64,000 nucleotides of DNA, taken from contig CAMTDV010000002.1 of the NCBI GenBank assembly GCA_947069175.1, positions 12,764,988 through 12,828,987 of the forward strand, written 5' to 3'. The number at the start of each line of letters is the position of its first letter. The first letter of the stretch is position 1. The stretch comes from Scalesia atractyloides (lineage: Eukaryota; Streptophyta; Magnoliopsida; Asterales; Asteraceae). The notes beneath the pieces were generated by a model. The model made no database searches, was not told where the DNA came from, and worked only from the letters and a program-made list of their open reading frames with translations. A program made the translations under genes and the position numbers. Of the stretch, positions 11,073-22,010 are shown piece by piece.

Positions 11073-11408
11073 TTGTGTGCCAATTGTGGGCGTTATGGTC
11101 ATTTAAGTAAAACTTGTCGCACCCCTCAAAATCAAGCTTCACCCTCTACCCAAAACATGATACAACCTTATCAACAACCTCAGTACCCCATAGTTCCATA
11201 TGTTCGAGCTTGCTTTAAATGTGGCGACCCTACCCATTATAGAAACACGTGCCCTAGATTGGTTAACATCATTAACGCCCAAGCTCAAGCGAACCTAGTT
11301 AATCAAGCAAATCAAGCAAACCCAGCACCACCAGCAAGAGGAAGAGCTTACAACATCAACGCCAATCTAGTTGAAGATAATAACGGCCCAAACGAACAAC
11401 CCAACTAG
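11073..11408 (+). pseudogene. E2 gag nucleocapsid part with two zinc knuckles
   Basis: The 111-codon frame holds two perfect CCHC knuckles, CANCGRYGHLSKTC and CFKCGDPTHYRNTC, with a Gln/Asn/Pro-rich spacer. It then has RGRAYNIN, the sequence that normally leads into protease, and ends NEQPN-stop without any protease motif. It is in a third frame relative to the upstream gag. Presence of both knuckles but no DTG/DSG shows that the coding part ends at gag in this element. Confidence 0.82.
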
Positions 11409-12315
11409 CCTTCCATCACCAAGAGTCAAGACTCAACTCCAACCGTCTATTTTTAATGTTTTCTATAAATCTCAATCTTTGTATATCCTTGTTTCCATTT
11501 GGGAATTTATGTACCCAAAAATTTTAATACAAATTGATATCATCATTTTATTTCATGTCTTTACTCATGAGTTAAATTTTCATAACATCACGATGCATCT
11601 CGTTCTCATCATTTAAAGAAGTTGGGTCGTGTCTCACTTTTTCATCAACTGACCCCCTTCATCATAACAAACGAGAGAGGTACCGTCGTCATTCAGTCAT
11701 GTACTCTTTCAGATTTGAGACCCAAACTTTGGCTATTGTGTTTGTTTATGTTTTGTAGATTTTAGAGTCACATAGAACTAATCATAACTTACTGACAAAG
11801 CCAATGAAAATTTGACAAGAGTATGGTGGATACGCCCCTGGTACTTCCTATATATAAGTATTCTTGTCAAAGGATCAAAAGCATTGTCAGACGGTTATGA
11901 GAAGTTCCGTGTAGGTTTTAATATCGTCATGATTGAAGTTTTTGTTTTGTGATATAACCTTATCTTTTCAACGCATCAAATCTCTCAAAAATCTTTTGCA
12001 TGAGATAATACCCAGTCAATCAACTCTGTTTATCAATGTTTCACATTTTTATACTTTAGGCATCAAAAAACGATTCCTGTAGCAGGGTATTCAACCCTTA
12101 CTAGGAACGTTACCGCCTCAATTAGAATTCCAAACCTCACACTCCTCTAGTTATATAAACGTCAAAATCCAAGCATCATACCTCTCTTTTCTGTTAAGAG
12201 ATATTCAGATTTAGTAAGAGTACGTTAAGAGTCAAACACGAAAACTCAATACGCGAAAAATACCCGCATCTTTTCCCTATTACAGCAACTACCTAAATTT
12301 TGGGACGAAATTTCT
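11409..12315. other. E2 post-gag region without pol
   Basis: About 0.9 kb in which I find no protease, RT, RNase H, integrase or chromodomain motif in either strand. Short open frames (11371-11616) are low-complexity and unrecognised. It probably represents a non-coding spacer replacing pol. Confidence 0.65.
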
Positions 12316-12329
12316 AAAAGTAGGGGATA
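12316..12329 (+). other. E2 polypurine tract
   Basis: AAAAGTAGGGGATA, directly before the 3' LTR start at 12331. Confidence 0.7.
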
Positions 12330-12548
12330 CTGTAACATTCGTATAAAACGGGTTTCAAAAACCCGCTTCATTTTATTAATCAAGTATTTAATTAAATGTT
12401 CATCGCATATTTATTAACGTTAGTATGTATTAAATGACGCACAATGATAATAGTAAGAAATAATAAGAAATTAAATTAATTTTGTGTAATAATAATAAAA
12501 AAAGAATATTAATAAAACTAAAATAATATAGAGTAAAAAAAATAAGAG

Positions 12549-12620
12549 AGGTAACCAGGAATCGATCCCGGGTTACTCTCTTAGAACACTCACTGAAACA
12601 CCACTAGACCACACACACTA
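12549..12620 (-). other. tRNA-like module in E2 3' LTR (antisense)
   Basis: Second copy of the module at 8026-8098. The B-box reads GGGATCGATTCC here instead of GGGTTCGATTCC, so this copy would be a weaker Pol III box. Confidence 0.45.
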
Positions 12621-12876
12621 ATTGTGTGATTGCTGAAACAAATAACACTTATACAAAAACTCGCAGAGTCACCTCTGCAATCAAGTCAGTAACTGCCAAA
12701 ATCGACATCAGTTAATTCTTGGAAATTAATGGTTGAGTCCGTAATCATGTGAGCGAAACCGATGATTAATGAAACTTGTAACCTCAAATTCAAGTTCGTA
12801 TTGATTTAAAACAGTCTCAAATCATGGACCATAATTACCGTTTTGAAACCGAAAATTCAAACCGGTTGAAGAAGTG

Positions 12877-12884
12877 TATAAATA
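12877..12884 (+). promoter_or_regulatory. Putative TATA box of E2 3' LTR
   Basis: TATAAATA at the position equivalent to 8351 in the 5' LTR. Confidence 0.45.
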
Positions 12885-13781
12885 CCTGTGTGATCTTTCC
12901 AAGCTCGCCCACATCTATCCAATCTACACTCTCAACTCTCTCTCTGCTCAAAAAAATTCTTGATCATCGGAGAACATCATACTCGCCAGAAAATATCGTC
13001 GGCAAAACCGAGATCACCACCTCGTCGGTTAGTATTCTCACGTCGGTCAAACACTCAACTCGTGCGCATTCATTATCAATCAAGGAAACGCACCCACTGT
13101 GAGTGAATTCTTACAAATTCCCCTTTTTATTTATGTTTTGGGGTGTATCATGTGTCGTTTTTACATTTCATTTATTCAAACACTTGTGCTATTACCATTA
13201 TATGATCTAACGTGTGATGTAAATGTTATTTGTTGCATTGCGTGTTTACCTTTTTTGTCAAGTTGTGTGCAAATCATTCTTTAGGCCCATCAGTTCCTCG
13301 TGGGAGACCAGTTGAGCATCAGGTGCCTCATTAGATCGGCTCCGTTTGATTGAGCCTTGATCTCATTGTTCATCATTTGATGCGTGTGTGTGTGCATTAA
13401 TTGATATTATATGTTTTGTGGTTAAATTTACATATACGTTTACTCACATGTGGTTATGCACATTTTTTAACCAATATAACAAATTCGTTCAAATGTTTTT
13501 ATAAGATTCACTCGTCAACTTTTGTTGACCCAAAAACCGTTTTTCTTACACATGATACAGGTGAACATGTTGAAGCAAGGAACACATAGGAATTTGCCTT
13601 AGAAGAAAAATAAAGAGTTCATGAATGTTAAGTTTAGAACATGTTGTGCTTATATGATTGATGTAATTTCTCTCTTAAATTGGAAATAATCAATATGAAA
13701 CTTTATAGTAACTGTCACGAGCTTTGATGATAACTAAATTATGCCCCTACTTTTATTTCCGTTGTGGGTCGGGGTGCGACA

Positions 13782-13786
13782 CTAAG
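13782..13786. other. E2 target-site duplication, right
   Basis: CTAAG directly after the LTR end, equal to 7804-7808. Confidence 0.93.
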
Positions 13787-15676
13787 CCCAATACAAAATA
13801 TCCAAAGACTAACTATAAAACTATTAAGTTTTTGTCACTAATATGCACCAACAATCATAACACTATTTGCGACAATAATTAGATCAACCAAATTTCATTT
13901 AATTCAAAACATCAATTGTCATATTATAACAAAATCCAAATAAGAGTAACATCAACGTAACAAGTTCAACAATAACATAAAAATTAACTTAGTATTCTAC
14001 GCGTGTTTCTATGCCATTCCTACTAAGTTCCATCATACAACTTCGTCAACCTGCAACATGTTAAAAAGTATAGTTCAATAACAAAGTATTGGCGAGTACA
14101 CAAGTTTAAATATCATAGCATAAGCATAAAAACCGATTTAAACAAATCCACATGAATAGCTAGCATACAAGATAAGTGTAAACAAGGCATGTGAATCTAC
14201 ATGTCAATCCTCTAGTGTACCGCAAAATAGATTAAAACTTAACATTGACCACAAGAATACGGGCGGTGCGTTACTCCTATAGCGCTATACATGTTAAGGG
14301 AGGCTCGATCAAAGTTAATGACATTTAGATCACATAAGAATATACCAAGTAACAATTCAAGTAGCATAAGACTAAAGCATGTTGATGGATTGTTTGTGTA
14401 TAGAATAAAGTGTGATTTAGTATAGTTTTAGTAAATTAATCATGTTGCACCCAAATAGTGGAAAGCATAAAAGGGGTCGAGTGTACTCACGGTTTTGGAA
14501 AGTATTATCCGTGAGAGAGTTAGGTTGATTTAGGGGATGGAACACCAAGTTTATCCTACACAAGGCAAACGTAGGTGTATGAGTATTAGATTGAAGGGGA
14601 GTTAATGAGTTTAGGAATTTAAAATGTGCAAGAAAGTATACATACGAAAGTATTCATCTTGACATTAACGCTAGTTTTTGACACTAATAAGCCCCGAAGG
14701 GTGTTTGTGATTTTATGGGTCATGCCCAATAGAATCGTAACGATTGTTATGTCTAAGATAAAATAACCTACTTGTTAAGACAACTAACCATTGGTTATGG
14801 TCTAAGGTTCGGTTATATTAAGTATTTACATATAGTTATATTACTACTAATTAATCATATAGTTCATGTATTTCATGGATTTCATGTAAGTCATGTAAGT
14901 CATGCATGGAGGTAGGAGAATAACCATCCTAAACCTCTTTCATAAGATTCACCACTACACAATATTGACACAAGGACAATCCGGATGGTCAAGAATTATA
15001 GAAATCATCAAGTGAGGGGTGGATTGAATAGTTGAATGGCCAAGGCCTTCATGTTCACACCTACACCATCACAAGCTTGAAAGCTCGGATGGCTCAACAC
15101 TTGTGGGTTTGAAACCTAATAAAACCACAAGTTTAGAGACAAGATATTCCTATTGATTGTATGTGAACAAGTCTAGCTTAACACACTAACCACAAGTTTG
15201 GTTAGTGGCTTATATAGCATAGATTTGTTATGTTTAAAACATGTTCGAAAAAGTTTTATAAGTTATCATCCAAAACAGAAAGTTTAGCCCCAAAAATGAT
15301 GTGATTCCACCTTGGTTTTCCATGGAAAATCTATGGTAACATCCATAGGGCTTTAGCAAACATTGTTTAGGAAGAAACAAAGCAAAAAAATTGAAAAATT
15401 TGTAGATTGAAAGATAAAAATTCGGGCAAAAAGTTTGTGCACTTTTGGACCTCAAAATGGTGTGGTTTCACCTTAGTTTGCCCAAGAAAACTTGTGAGAA
15501 CCTTCCTAGAGGTTATCCAAGAGTGTTAGAAAGAAAAACAAGGTAAAAAGAAGAAGAAAAGTGAGTCGAAACTCACTTGCAAGCTGCTGAGTTTCAACAA
15601 TGATTTTCAGAAGTTAGGGACTTGTTTGAAGATTATGGAGGCTTGTAAAAGTGAGAAATGGGTGGGGGAACTTGTG

Positions 15677-15684
15677 TTTATATA
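15677..15684 (-). promoter_or_regulatory. Putative TATA box of E1 5' LTR
   Basis: The minus strand reads CTATATAAAC, as in the 3' LTR at 1154. In the 5' LTR this would be the copy that drives the E1 genomic RNA. E2 now interrupts the LTR downstream of it. Confidence 0.45.
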
Positions 15685-15795
15685 GGGGGAAGATTAGGAT
15701 TTAGTCTTGGGCTGAATTAAATGAAATGGGAGGGAGTTTTGAATCAAAAAAGGAGTGGGAATTACCCTAATGGGTTGCGGCCGTAATGGGGGCTG

Positions 15796-15797
<2 letters not shown>

Positions 15798-15841
<44 letters not shown>
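15798..15841. repeat. (TA)n microsatellite in E1 5' LTR
   Basis: About 22 TA units; the sister LTR has about 12 at 1274. Confidence 0.92.
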
Positions 15842-15843
<2 letters not shown>

Positions 15844-16334
15844 ATCTTTTGGGTATTTAATTGCTAAATTGATAGACTCTAGGTTATGTTTATAATATGT
15901 GTTACATGTACGGGTCTTGAAATGGTCTAATACTATGCAAAACATTGCTTAAAAACCCTAATAAGAACAACTAGTGAACAATTATATTTTTGAACATAAT
16001 AAGACATGATTTTATGATAATGGAAGCTTGAATTTTCTTGAATAACATCACTAATTGTCTTGCTTGAGTTTAGTATAAGATTGACAAACATTCATCACAT
16101 ATTTACACGTTGTTTCGAATTGATTTACGAAGGCATAAAGTATCGTACGTTCATAAGTTTAACACGAATATAGTTTGCGAATTTAGCATAATTGATTAAT
16201 CTTGATTACAATCAAAGCCTTAGAATACATTGAATTTGAAAATAGAAACACGATTACAAGGTTTGGACTTTCCAAAAATAGAAACACGAAGCGATATTAC
16301 TAAAAACGAAAAGATACAAATGCGAAGCGTTACA

Positions 16335-17640
16335 TTCATCTCCTGTATCATTGGTTTTTGCAATTGAGTAGTATTCATCCAAGAAAACTTGTTGCATTTC
16401 CGCGCAAGTGTGAATACTGTTTGCCGGAAGTGTGAGAAACCATTGTTTAGCTTTGTCTTTTAAAGAAAATTGAAATAACCTCAACTTCATTTCTTGCAAT
16501 GCAAAATCGTGACCTCCAATAGTACCACATATGGCTGAGAATTCCGCCAAATGTGTATACGGCTAGTCATTCATTCTACTTTTGAAGTGGGGTAAATGTT
16601 AATGTAATTCGGCTTACAATCAAAAGCCCGTCTCCCCCGAGGCGTAGGAAAATGGGAGAGTCATTTTCGGTGACCACCGGTCTAAAATGACCGTTAGCAC
16701 CTCGCGGAGCTTGTTGATGCATTTGACCTCTTGGACCATTGACCTCTTGATTCATCGGCCTATTATTGTCCCTTCGGTCACCACCCCCATCTCCACCTTG
16801 ATTTCCACCGCCCACAAATTGAGGAATTCGGTTACGGTTACCGTTGTTATTGTTGTTGTTGCCATAATCCCGATTCCTTCAATCATTTTGTGGTTGACGG
16901 TTATTCCCGTAGTCGCTATCTCTACCATACTCTCGCCCATATCCCTCGTTGTTCCCCACAAAATTGGCATTTTGATAGCCAAAATCTTCATACTCAAACC
17001 CCTGAGCATTATAAAAATTCCCCATGTTGTTGTCCCCCCATTCATTGTCTACAACCCTCTCGTTGTAGTTTCCACCATCGTTCGACTATTCCGAATGGAC
17101 GCTCATATGTTCCGGTGATTGATAACCGGGAACACTATATGGTGCATCGTCGAGAATTATTTCTTAAATCATCGAGATCGAGAAATTGGGCTTCATTTGT
17201 GGGATTGCCACAGCTATGATTAACCCCACGGTTTGTGTTAATATTTCGGTTATTGAGATTGGGTGGTAATGGGTTTTGTCGGTTTTGGTTTGGAGGTGGA
17301 GGTGTGGGTGACGTTGGCGAGTGTTTTGGTTTCGGCTACGAGTTTGGAATGGTGGGGTTGGTGGTCTTGAGTTGTTACCACCCCCTGATTGATGGTTTTG
17401 GGTGTTTTGGTTTTGGGGTGGGTAATCGTAGTATTGGTTTTGGTTGTTGGGTTGGTTGGAGTTTTGTGGATCCACTGGAATGGGTCCAAAGGATGGTGTA
17501 GGTGGTGAGTTGGTGTTGGGTGGATTAGAGACAAGGGTTGCCTCTAACCGGTTAGCTAAGTTTCTTCTAACGACCCGCTCGATCTCCGGTTTGAACACTA
17601 ACGGCGAGGTCCTCCCGGAATTCTGTGTATGCATGCACTA
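16335..17640 (-). pseudogene. Athila-type gag pseudogene, truncated by E1
   Basis: The clearest part is 16550-16335. It encodes AEFSAICGTIGGHDFALQ and then LKDKAKQWFLTLPANSI ... EMQQVFLDEYY, the hallmark of Athila-type gag proteins. Upstream, pieces in several frames (17634-17164, 17045-16752, 16815-16576) are rich in Asn, Gln, Pro and Gly, as Athila gag N-termini are. An amber codon replaces an expected Trp near 16565. Multiple frame changes make it a fossil, and E1 cut it after AKTND. Confidence 0.78.
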
Positions 17641-17760
17641 CCTATAATCTGCACAAGTAACACACCCGCGTAACACAAAAGCTAAGATGATATAAAGAAA
17701 CAAGCACTTTAACAATTAATCACAAATTCAATTAGTATCCTAACGTAAAGCGCACGAACT
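17641..17760. other. Athila-type leader
   Basis: A short untranslated interval between the primer site and the first gag-like frame. Nothing else is recognised. Confidence 0.45.
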
Positions 17761-17777
17761 CCCTGGCAACGGCGCCA
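17761..17777 (-). other. ATH primer-binding site
   Basis: The minus strand reads TGGCGCCGTTGCCAGGG, the form commonly seen in Athila elements, six bases from the LTR terminus CCGATCA. It differs from the tRNA-Met sites of the other elements here. Confidence 0.8.
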
Positions 17778-17782
17778 AAATT

Positions 17783-19081
17783 TGATCGGAGTGTCGCGCC
17801 TCGGTCAAAGATGCCAAATTACCCTTAACAATGTGTTAGTGGTAGTAAGGGGTCGAACCACGAAGAGTTTGTGGTTTGCGATGGATGCAATTGATTTTTA
17901 AATTTGTCACAATTTATGAAGCTTGCTATTTTGGTTATTTAAATATTTGTTTGTTTGAAAGAATATCGAAATGATCCAACCAAATTGTTTTCAATTGACT
18001 AACTATGAAAATTTAGATGATTACAGGAAAACTTACTTAATTGATTAAAATAATGATTTTGAGAACAAGGTTCACACCCGATTCGCTAATGCAAATCCTA
18101 GGGTTCCTACACGCTTTTAAGTTCAATTCATTTGTAGCAATGACCAACAAGTTTTGCATTACGTGATTTAGATGCCAAGAGCTATCGACATTATGAACAA
18201 CGGACTACAATGCACTTTGTTATCACAAACAAGTAAACTCTAGCCTAGACAAGGCATAATTGCACATAAACATTTCACAAAGTCAAATTTAATCTTCATT
18301 TGACAATTCATGAATTCAATACAAATGCAAGTCAATTATCATAGGTTTCAAAATCAAAGCACAAATTGTCATAAATCAATACTCAAAACAATGTCAAACC
18401 CTAGAACTTACAAAACCTACACCGGGGTAAAACCCAAGAAAATTAGCCGCTCATGGTGAACGGGACTTGATTAACGGAAGATTGAAACTCATACCTGAAC
18501 ATCTTGAAGCCTTGAAGGTGATGATGGTGATGATTAGGGTTTGAATTAATGATGTTGGTGAGAGGATGATGAAGGAGATGATGATGATAGGCTAGGGTTA
18601 GGATTGAAGATTGTAATTCGGATGATTGGTTGGATTCGATATGATTGGGGATGAAGGTTGGGTGATTATAGGCTCCAAGAACAAGTTCAAACTTCTCCAA
18701 GATCGTAACTCCCTTAAAAAATGGTCAACGCACAAGTTAATACCGTCCAAATTTGAATTTCAGCAATAGGGAAATAGGAGGGGCGTCGGCGACGGCCATA
18801 TGGGGCATCGGTGACGGCCAACGCTTTGTGTACTTTTTCTCCGACGCTCTAATCCACTGTCTATGACCAATTTTCTCCGACGGGACTTTTGGGGGCGTCG
18901 CCGACGACCAAAGGCCTGTCGGCATCTCTAACATGTGATTTTCTGTTTTTTTTCCGTTTTACACTCCCGGTTGACCCGTTTTCCGCCCCGATGCTCTAAA
19001 ACGCTTCCAAATAGCTCGTTAAACTCTGTAAACCTGTAAAACACAAATCTAATCAAAACATCGGTTTTCGACTACGTATCA
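17783..19081 (-). repeat. ATH 5' LTR
   Basis: The minus strand starts TGATACGTAGTCG (19081) and ends CCGATCA (17783), giving TG...CA termini and a length of about 1.3 kb. It includes a GC-rich block with repeated GGCGTCGGCGACGGCC-like motifs (18780-18915). Its partner LTR is not in the window, so the boundaries rest on termini, primer-site position and the E3 LTR match beyond 19081. Confidence 0.72.
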
Positions 19082-20700
19082 ATATTATACTAAAATCATA
19101 TTATGATTAGAATAGCAACTTCATAATATGTTAATTTCATTAACATATCAGTAGATAATTAATTTGCAATTTCATTGTTGATTAAAACCTTCTTTTATGT
19201 AAAAAAGGCATTTTAGTCAAAATTAACATTTTAGCGAAACTTGTGAATAAACTCAAATTATGATTATGATCAAGTAATATAACCTCAGAGGGTTATAATA
19301 AATTGTATTACATCATAATGCGACCATAAATCCGAAGTTAACGAATCTAAGTCGGGTCAGAATCGAAAGTCAAAGCAGAATTGAAACTTCGCGACTTTCG
19401 GTTGCGAACCGATCCTAGGACTGAAATTGACAGATAGAACATGTTCTAATAATTATTACCAACTTGTTTAAGTGTCAAAAACAGGTTTATAACATATATA
19501 AACTCATATTATAATATTTATAACATCTGACTCGTTTGACTTTTTAAAACATAAACTTTGACCCGTCAATTGACCTAGTAAACGTGATCCTTTGGAGGTG
19601 CCCTTTTAAGGGATTAATACCTTCCTAGTTAAGATCGCTTAGCCATGTTCATTTCAAACAATGGCTGGATCATAATGGTCTTAACCGAAAGACAAGGACT
19701 TTGTCGAAAATGCTTGACTTTTGGCTATTAAAAGCCTATAAAAAGAAAAGAGCAAAGCTAGAACACTTACAAATGATCCAAGGGAAACTTAGAACTCAAA
19801 GGGAAGCTCCTAAATGGTTAGGAACTTCCAAGAGTGTAATGGAGAGGAGAAAGAGTGAATGAGCAAGGAAATGAGATGAACTAGTGGGCTATTTATAGTG
19901 CAAGAAGGTGTGTGAAGAAGAAGCCAGGTGTTAGAGGTGTTGTAGGATCTTCGCAAGTGTCTAGCAAGGTGTCAAGAGCTGCAAGAGTGTGGCATTTTGC
20001 AGGAGAGGTGGCATCTTGATAGAATTTTAGGGTCTTGACACTTTTAGTCCCTCAAAAATAGTTTTGTGGATTCTCATGAATTGTCCCTTGACTTATATTC
20101 AGTGACATAATGATACAACTTGGTCTTTTCGTTCAACACGAGATGTATTGAAGAAGAGTACGAATAACTGAACGTTAACGAGTGTCACACTAGGTGTTTT
20201 ATGACTTATAAGTGTTTACTAGCTTAAACGTGAAAGATATGAATACTTATGGTTTCATGGGTTAAACTACCTAAACTAGTATGGTTAATGTTCGGTGATG
20301 ATGTGGAATGTTTAAGGATGGTAAATTAAAAGATATAGTCTCAACCGAGAGACGTTCGGGTCTAAAGGTGGCTTAGTAAATCAAGAAATATGAAAATAAC
20401 GAAGTCTAAGGGCCTTTGGGTCATTTGCTGAAAGTTAAAACAAGGAAAAATACATGTTTTTGAGTCTCGCCGTAGGCTACGGTCGACAGACCGTAGCTTA
20501 TGGTCAGTGTAATCTTTCTTCAGCAGCTATAGACCGTAGCCTACGATCCTAGACCGTAGGTTACGGTTAGTTTTAAATAAAAAATTTGCACTTTTGGATA
20601 TTTTTAAGATTAGTTGAATGGCTACCTCATTTAAGTTATTATTCAGGGGCATGTACACGTGTCGGTATATTACCGAACACGAATTTTACGAGCTATTACA
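19082..20700 (-). repeat. E3 3' LTR (visible part)
   Basis: Matches 57712-59340 over its whole length, and both end on the plus strand in TTACA. The rest of this LTR lies on the far side of the ATH and E1 insertions. It contains a TATA box (minus, 19890-19897) and a cluster of CCGTAGGCTACGG-like palindromes (20470-20570). Confidence 0.9.
19890..19897 (-). promoter_or_regulatory. Putative TATA box of E3 LTR
   Basis: The minus strand reads CACTATAAATAGCCC. The equivalent site in the 5' LTR (about 58528-58537) reads TCATAAATAG and is weaker. Confidence 0.45.
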
Positions 20701-20717
20701 TCCTCACCCCCTTAAAA
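20701..20717 (-). other. E3 polypurine tract
   Basis: The minus strand reads TTTTAAGGGGGTGAGGA just before the LTR start. It is almost the same as the A1 tract at 52806-52824. Confidence 0.8.
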
Positions 20718-20739
20718 GAAATCTCAACCTTGAGATTTT

Positions 20740-22010
20740 ATTCAAAAAGATGGGGGGTATTTTTGTCGCCTAGTGGACTCAACCTCCCATGTATACTCGG
20801 GGCCGTGAGGGCATCCCACTTGATGTTATATTTATAGGTATAAATTTCCTTCGAAGCTTTTTACCGTTTCGATCCTCGATCGAAAATTGGTTTTCCAATG
20901 AACCTCAGGTTTTTATCAATTTGCACATCTTGATGTGATATTGCTAGCGACTCATCGGCTAGACATTTCTTTAAATTAGATATGTGGAACACATCATGGA
21001 TTCCACTGAGCTCCTCAGGCAGCTTAAGCTTAAAAGCTACAAAACCGACACATTCGATCACCTCAAATGGTCCAATATATATCGGGCTCAACTTGCCCTT
21101 CTTTCTGAAGTGCATCACACCTTTCCAGGGTGATACCTTCAATAATACTTTGTCCCCGATTTGGAACTTAAAAGGTTTTCGCCTCTTGTCTGCATAACTT
21201 TTCTGCCTATCACGAGCAGCTTTGAGACGATCATGGATTTGTATTATCTTATCCGTGGTCTCTAGGACAATTTCAGGTCCGGACAGTTGGGATTCCCCAA
21301 CTTCAGCCCAACAAACAGGCGTTCTACATTTTCTCCCATACAAGGCTTCAAAAGGAGTAGCCTTGATGCTTGTATGATAACTATTATTATAGGAGAATTC
21401 TATTAGGGGTAAGTGATCATCCCAACTTCCACCTAAATCAATCACACATGCTCTAAGCATATCTTCCAAAGTTTGGATAGTACACTCACTTTGTCCATCC
21501 GTCTGTGGGTAGTAAGCCATACTAAAGTTTAATCTTGTGCCTAAAGATTGTTGGAAACTTTTCCAAAAGTGAGATGTATATCTAGTATCTCTATCAGATA
21601 CAATAGATACCGGCACACCATGTAAGGACATAATCTTGTCCACATATAGCTTTGCCAACTTATCAGAATTATAAGTCTCTTTAATTGGCAAGAAATGTGC
21701 TGACTTAGTCAGCCTGTCCATAATGACCCAAATCATGTCATTGCCACGTTTGGTCTTAGGTAACTAGGTAATCAAATCCATAGTTACCATTTCCCATTTC
21801 TAAGTGGGAATCTCACGTTGTTGTAGAAGTCCTGACGGTTTCTGATGTCCGGCTTTAACTTGCGAACATGTCAGACACTTAGCTACATAAGTGGCTATGG
21901 ATTTCTTCAAACCCATCCACCAATATTTCTTTTTCAAATTTTTATACATCTTGTCACCACCTGAGTGAACTGAGTATCTTGAATTATGTGCTTCCTAGAG
22001 GATTAGATCT
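20740..22010 (-). pseudogene. E3 integrase with chromodomain-like tail
   Basis: The 291-codon open stretch 21736-20861 covers most of the integrase. It has RLTKSAHFLPIKETYNSDKL, the second catalytic Asp in SIVSDRDTRY, the Glu in DGQSE, and the C-terminal GDKVLLKVSPWKG and GPFEVIE (GPY/F-like) motifs. Upstream, 22010-21737 holds the zinc-binding half with a stop within it. Downstream to about 20740 a broken frame resembles the chromodomain tail that is intact in A1 (52383-52787). The family integrates cDNA and may target heterochromatin through the tail. Stops exclude activity. Confidence 0.83.

Larger units (their letters stand above)
7809..13781 (+). mobile_element. E2: gag-only (non-autonomous) LTR retrotransposon
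   Basis: A complete element of 5973 bp: LTRs 7809-9257 and 12331-13781, tRNA-Met-type primer site at 9261, polypurine tract before 12331, and CTAAG duplications on both sides. Between them there is a gag gene with two CCHC knuckles (10094-11408). I find no protease, RT, RNase H or integrase in any frame from 11409 to 12330. This layout resembles the gag-only terminal-repeat elements known as TR-GAG. It would need pol from a related element to move. The LTRs are 1449 and 1451 bp and very similar, which suggests a recent insertion. It lies inside the E1 5' LTR. Confidence 0.92.
12331..13781 (+). repeat. E2 3' LTR
   Basis: Near-identical to 7809-9257. It starts TGTAACATTCG and ends GGGTGCGACA, where the 5' copy has GTGTGACA. 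Confidence 0.93.
1..16334 (-). mobile_element. E1: Ty3/gypsy chromovirus-type LTR retrotransposon, 3' end beyond window
   Basis: Seen: a direct repeat (1-1787 and 14516-16334) flanks a minus-strand gag-protease-RT-RNase H-integrase block. A tRNA-Met-type primer site borders the 5' LTR at 7378-7392 and a polypurine tract borders the 3' LTR at 1788-1803. RNase H before integrase, plus a chromodomain-like tail, is the Ty3/gypsy chromovirus order; the exact lineage (perhaps Tekay/Del) is a guess. The internal region is 5.6 kb and the LTRs about 2.96 kb. The 5' LTR is split by E2 (7809-13781), and E1 itself interrupts an Athila-type gag at 16335. Stops and frameshifts in gag and pol make it non-autonomous. 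The left target-site duplication is outside the window; the right flank begins TTCAT. Confidence 0.9.
13787..16334 (-). repeat. E1 5' LTR, distal part
   Basis: Continues the E1 5' LTR after the E2 insertion. Positions 14516-16334 match 1-1787. The plus strand ends GCGTTACA at 16334, so the minus-strand LTR starts TGTAACGC. The first 0.7 kb (13787-14515) has its counterpart beyond the left window edge. Confidence 0.88.
16335..19081 (-). mobile_element. ATH: Athila-type Ty3/gypsy relic (5' LTR, primer site and part of gag)
   Basis: Seen on the minus strand: an LTR (17783-19081), a primer site reading TGGCGCCGTTGCCAGGG typical of Athila-group elements (17761-17777), and a degraded gag cut at 16335 by the E1 insertion. 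The remainder should lie left of E1, outside the window. ATH is itself inserted in the E3 3' LTR, because the sequence from 19082 onward continues that LTR (compare 57712 onward). Confidence 0.82.

Noticed and set aside
16687..17118. Plus-strand 143-codon frame over the Athila gag
   Set aside because: It is the antisense shadow of a low-complexity gag segment, with a Val/Ile-rich translation and no recognisable domain.
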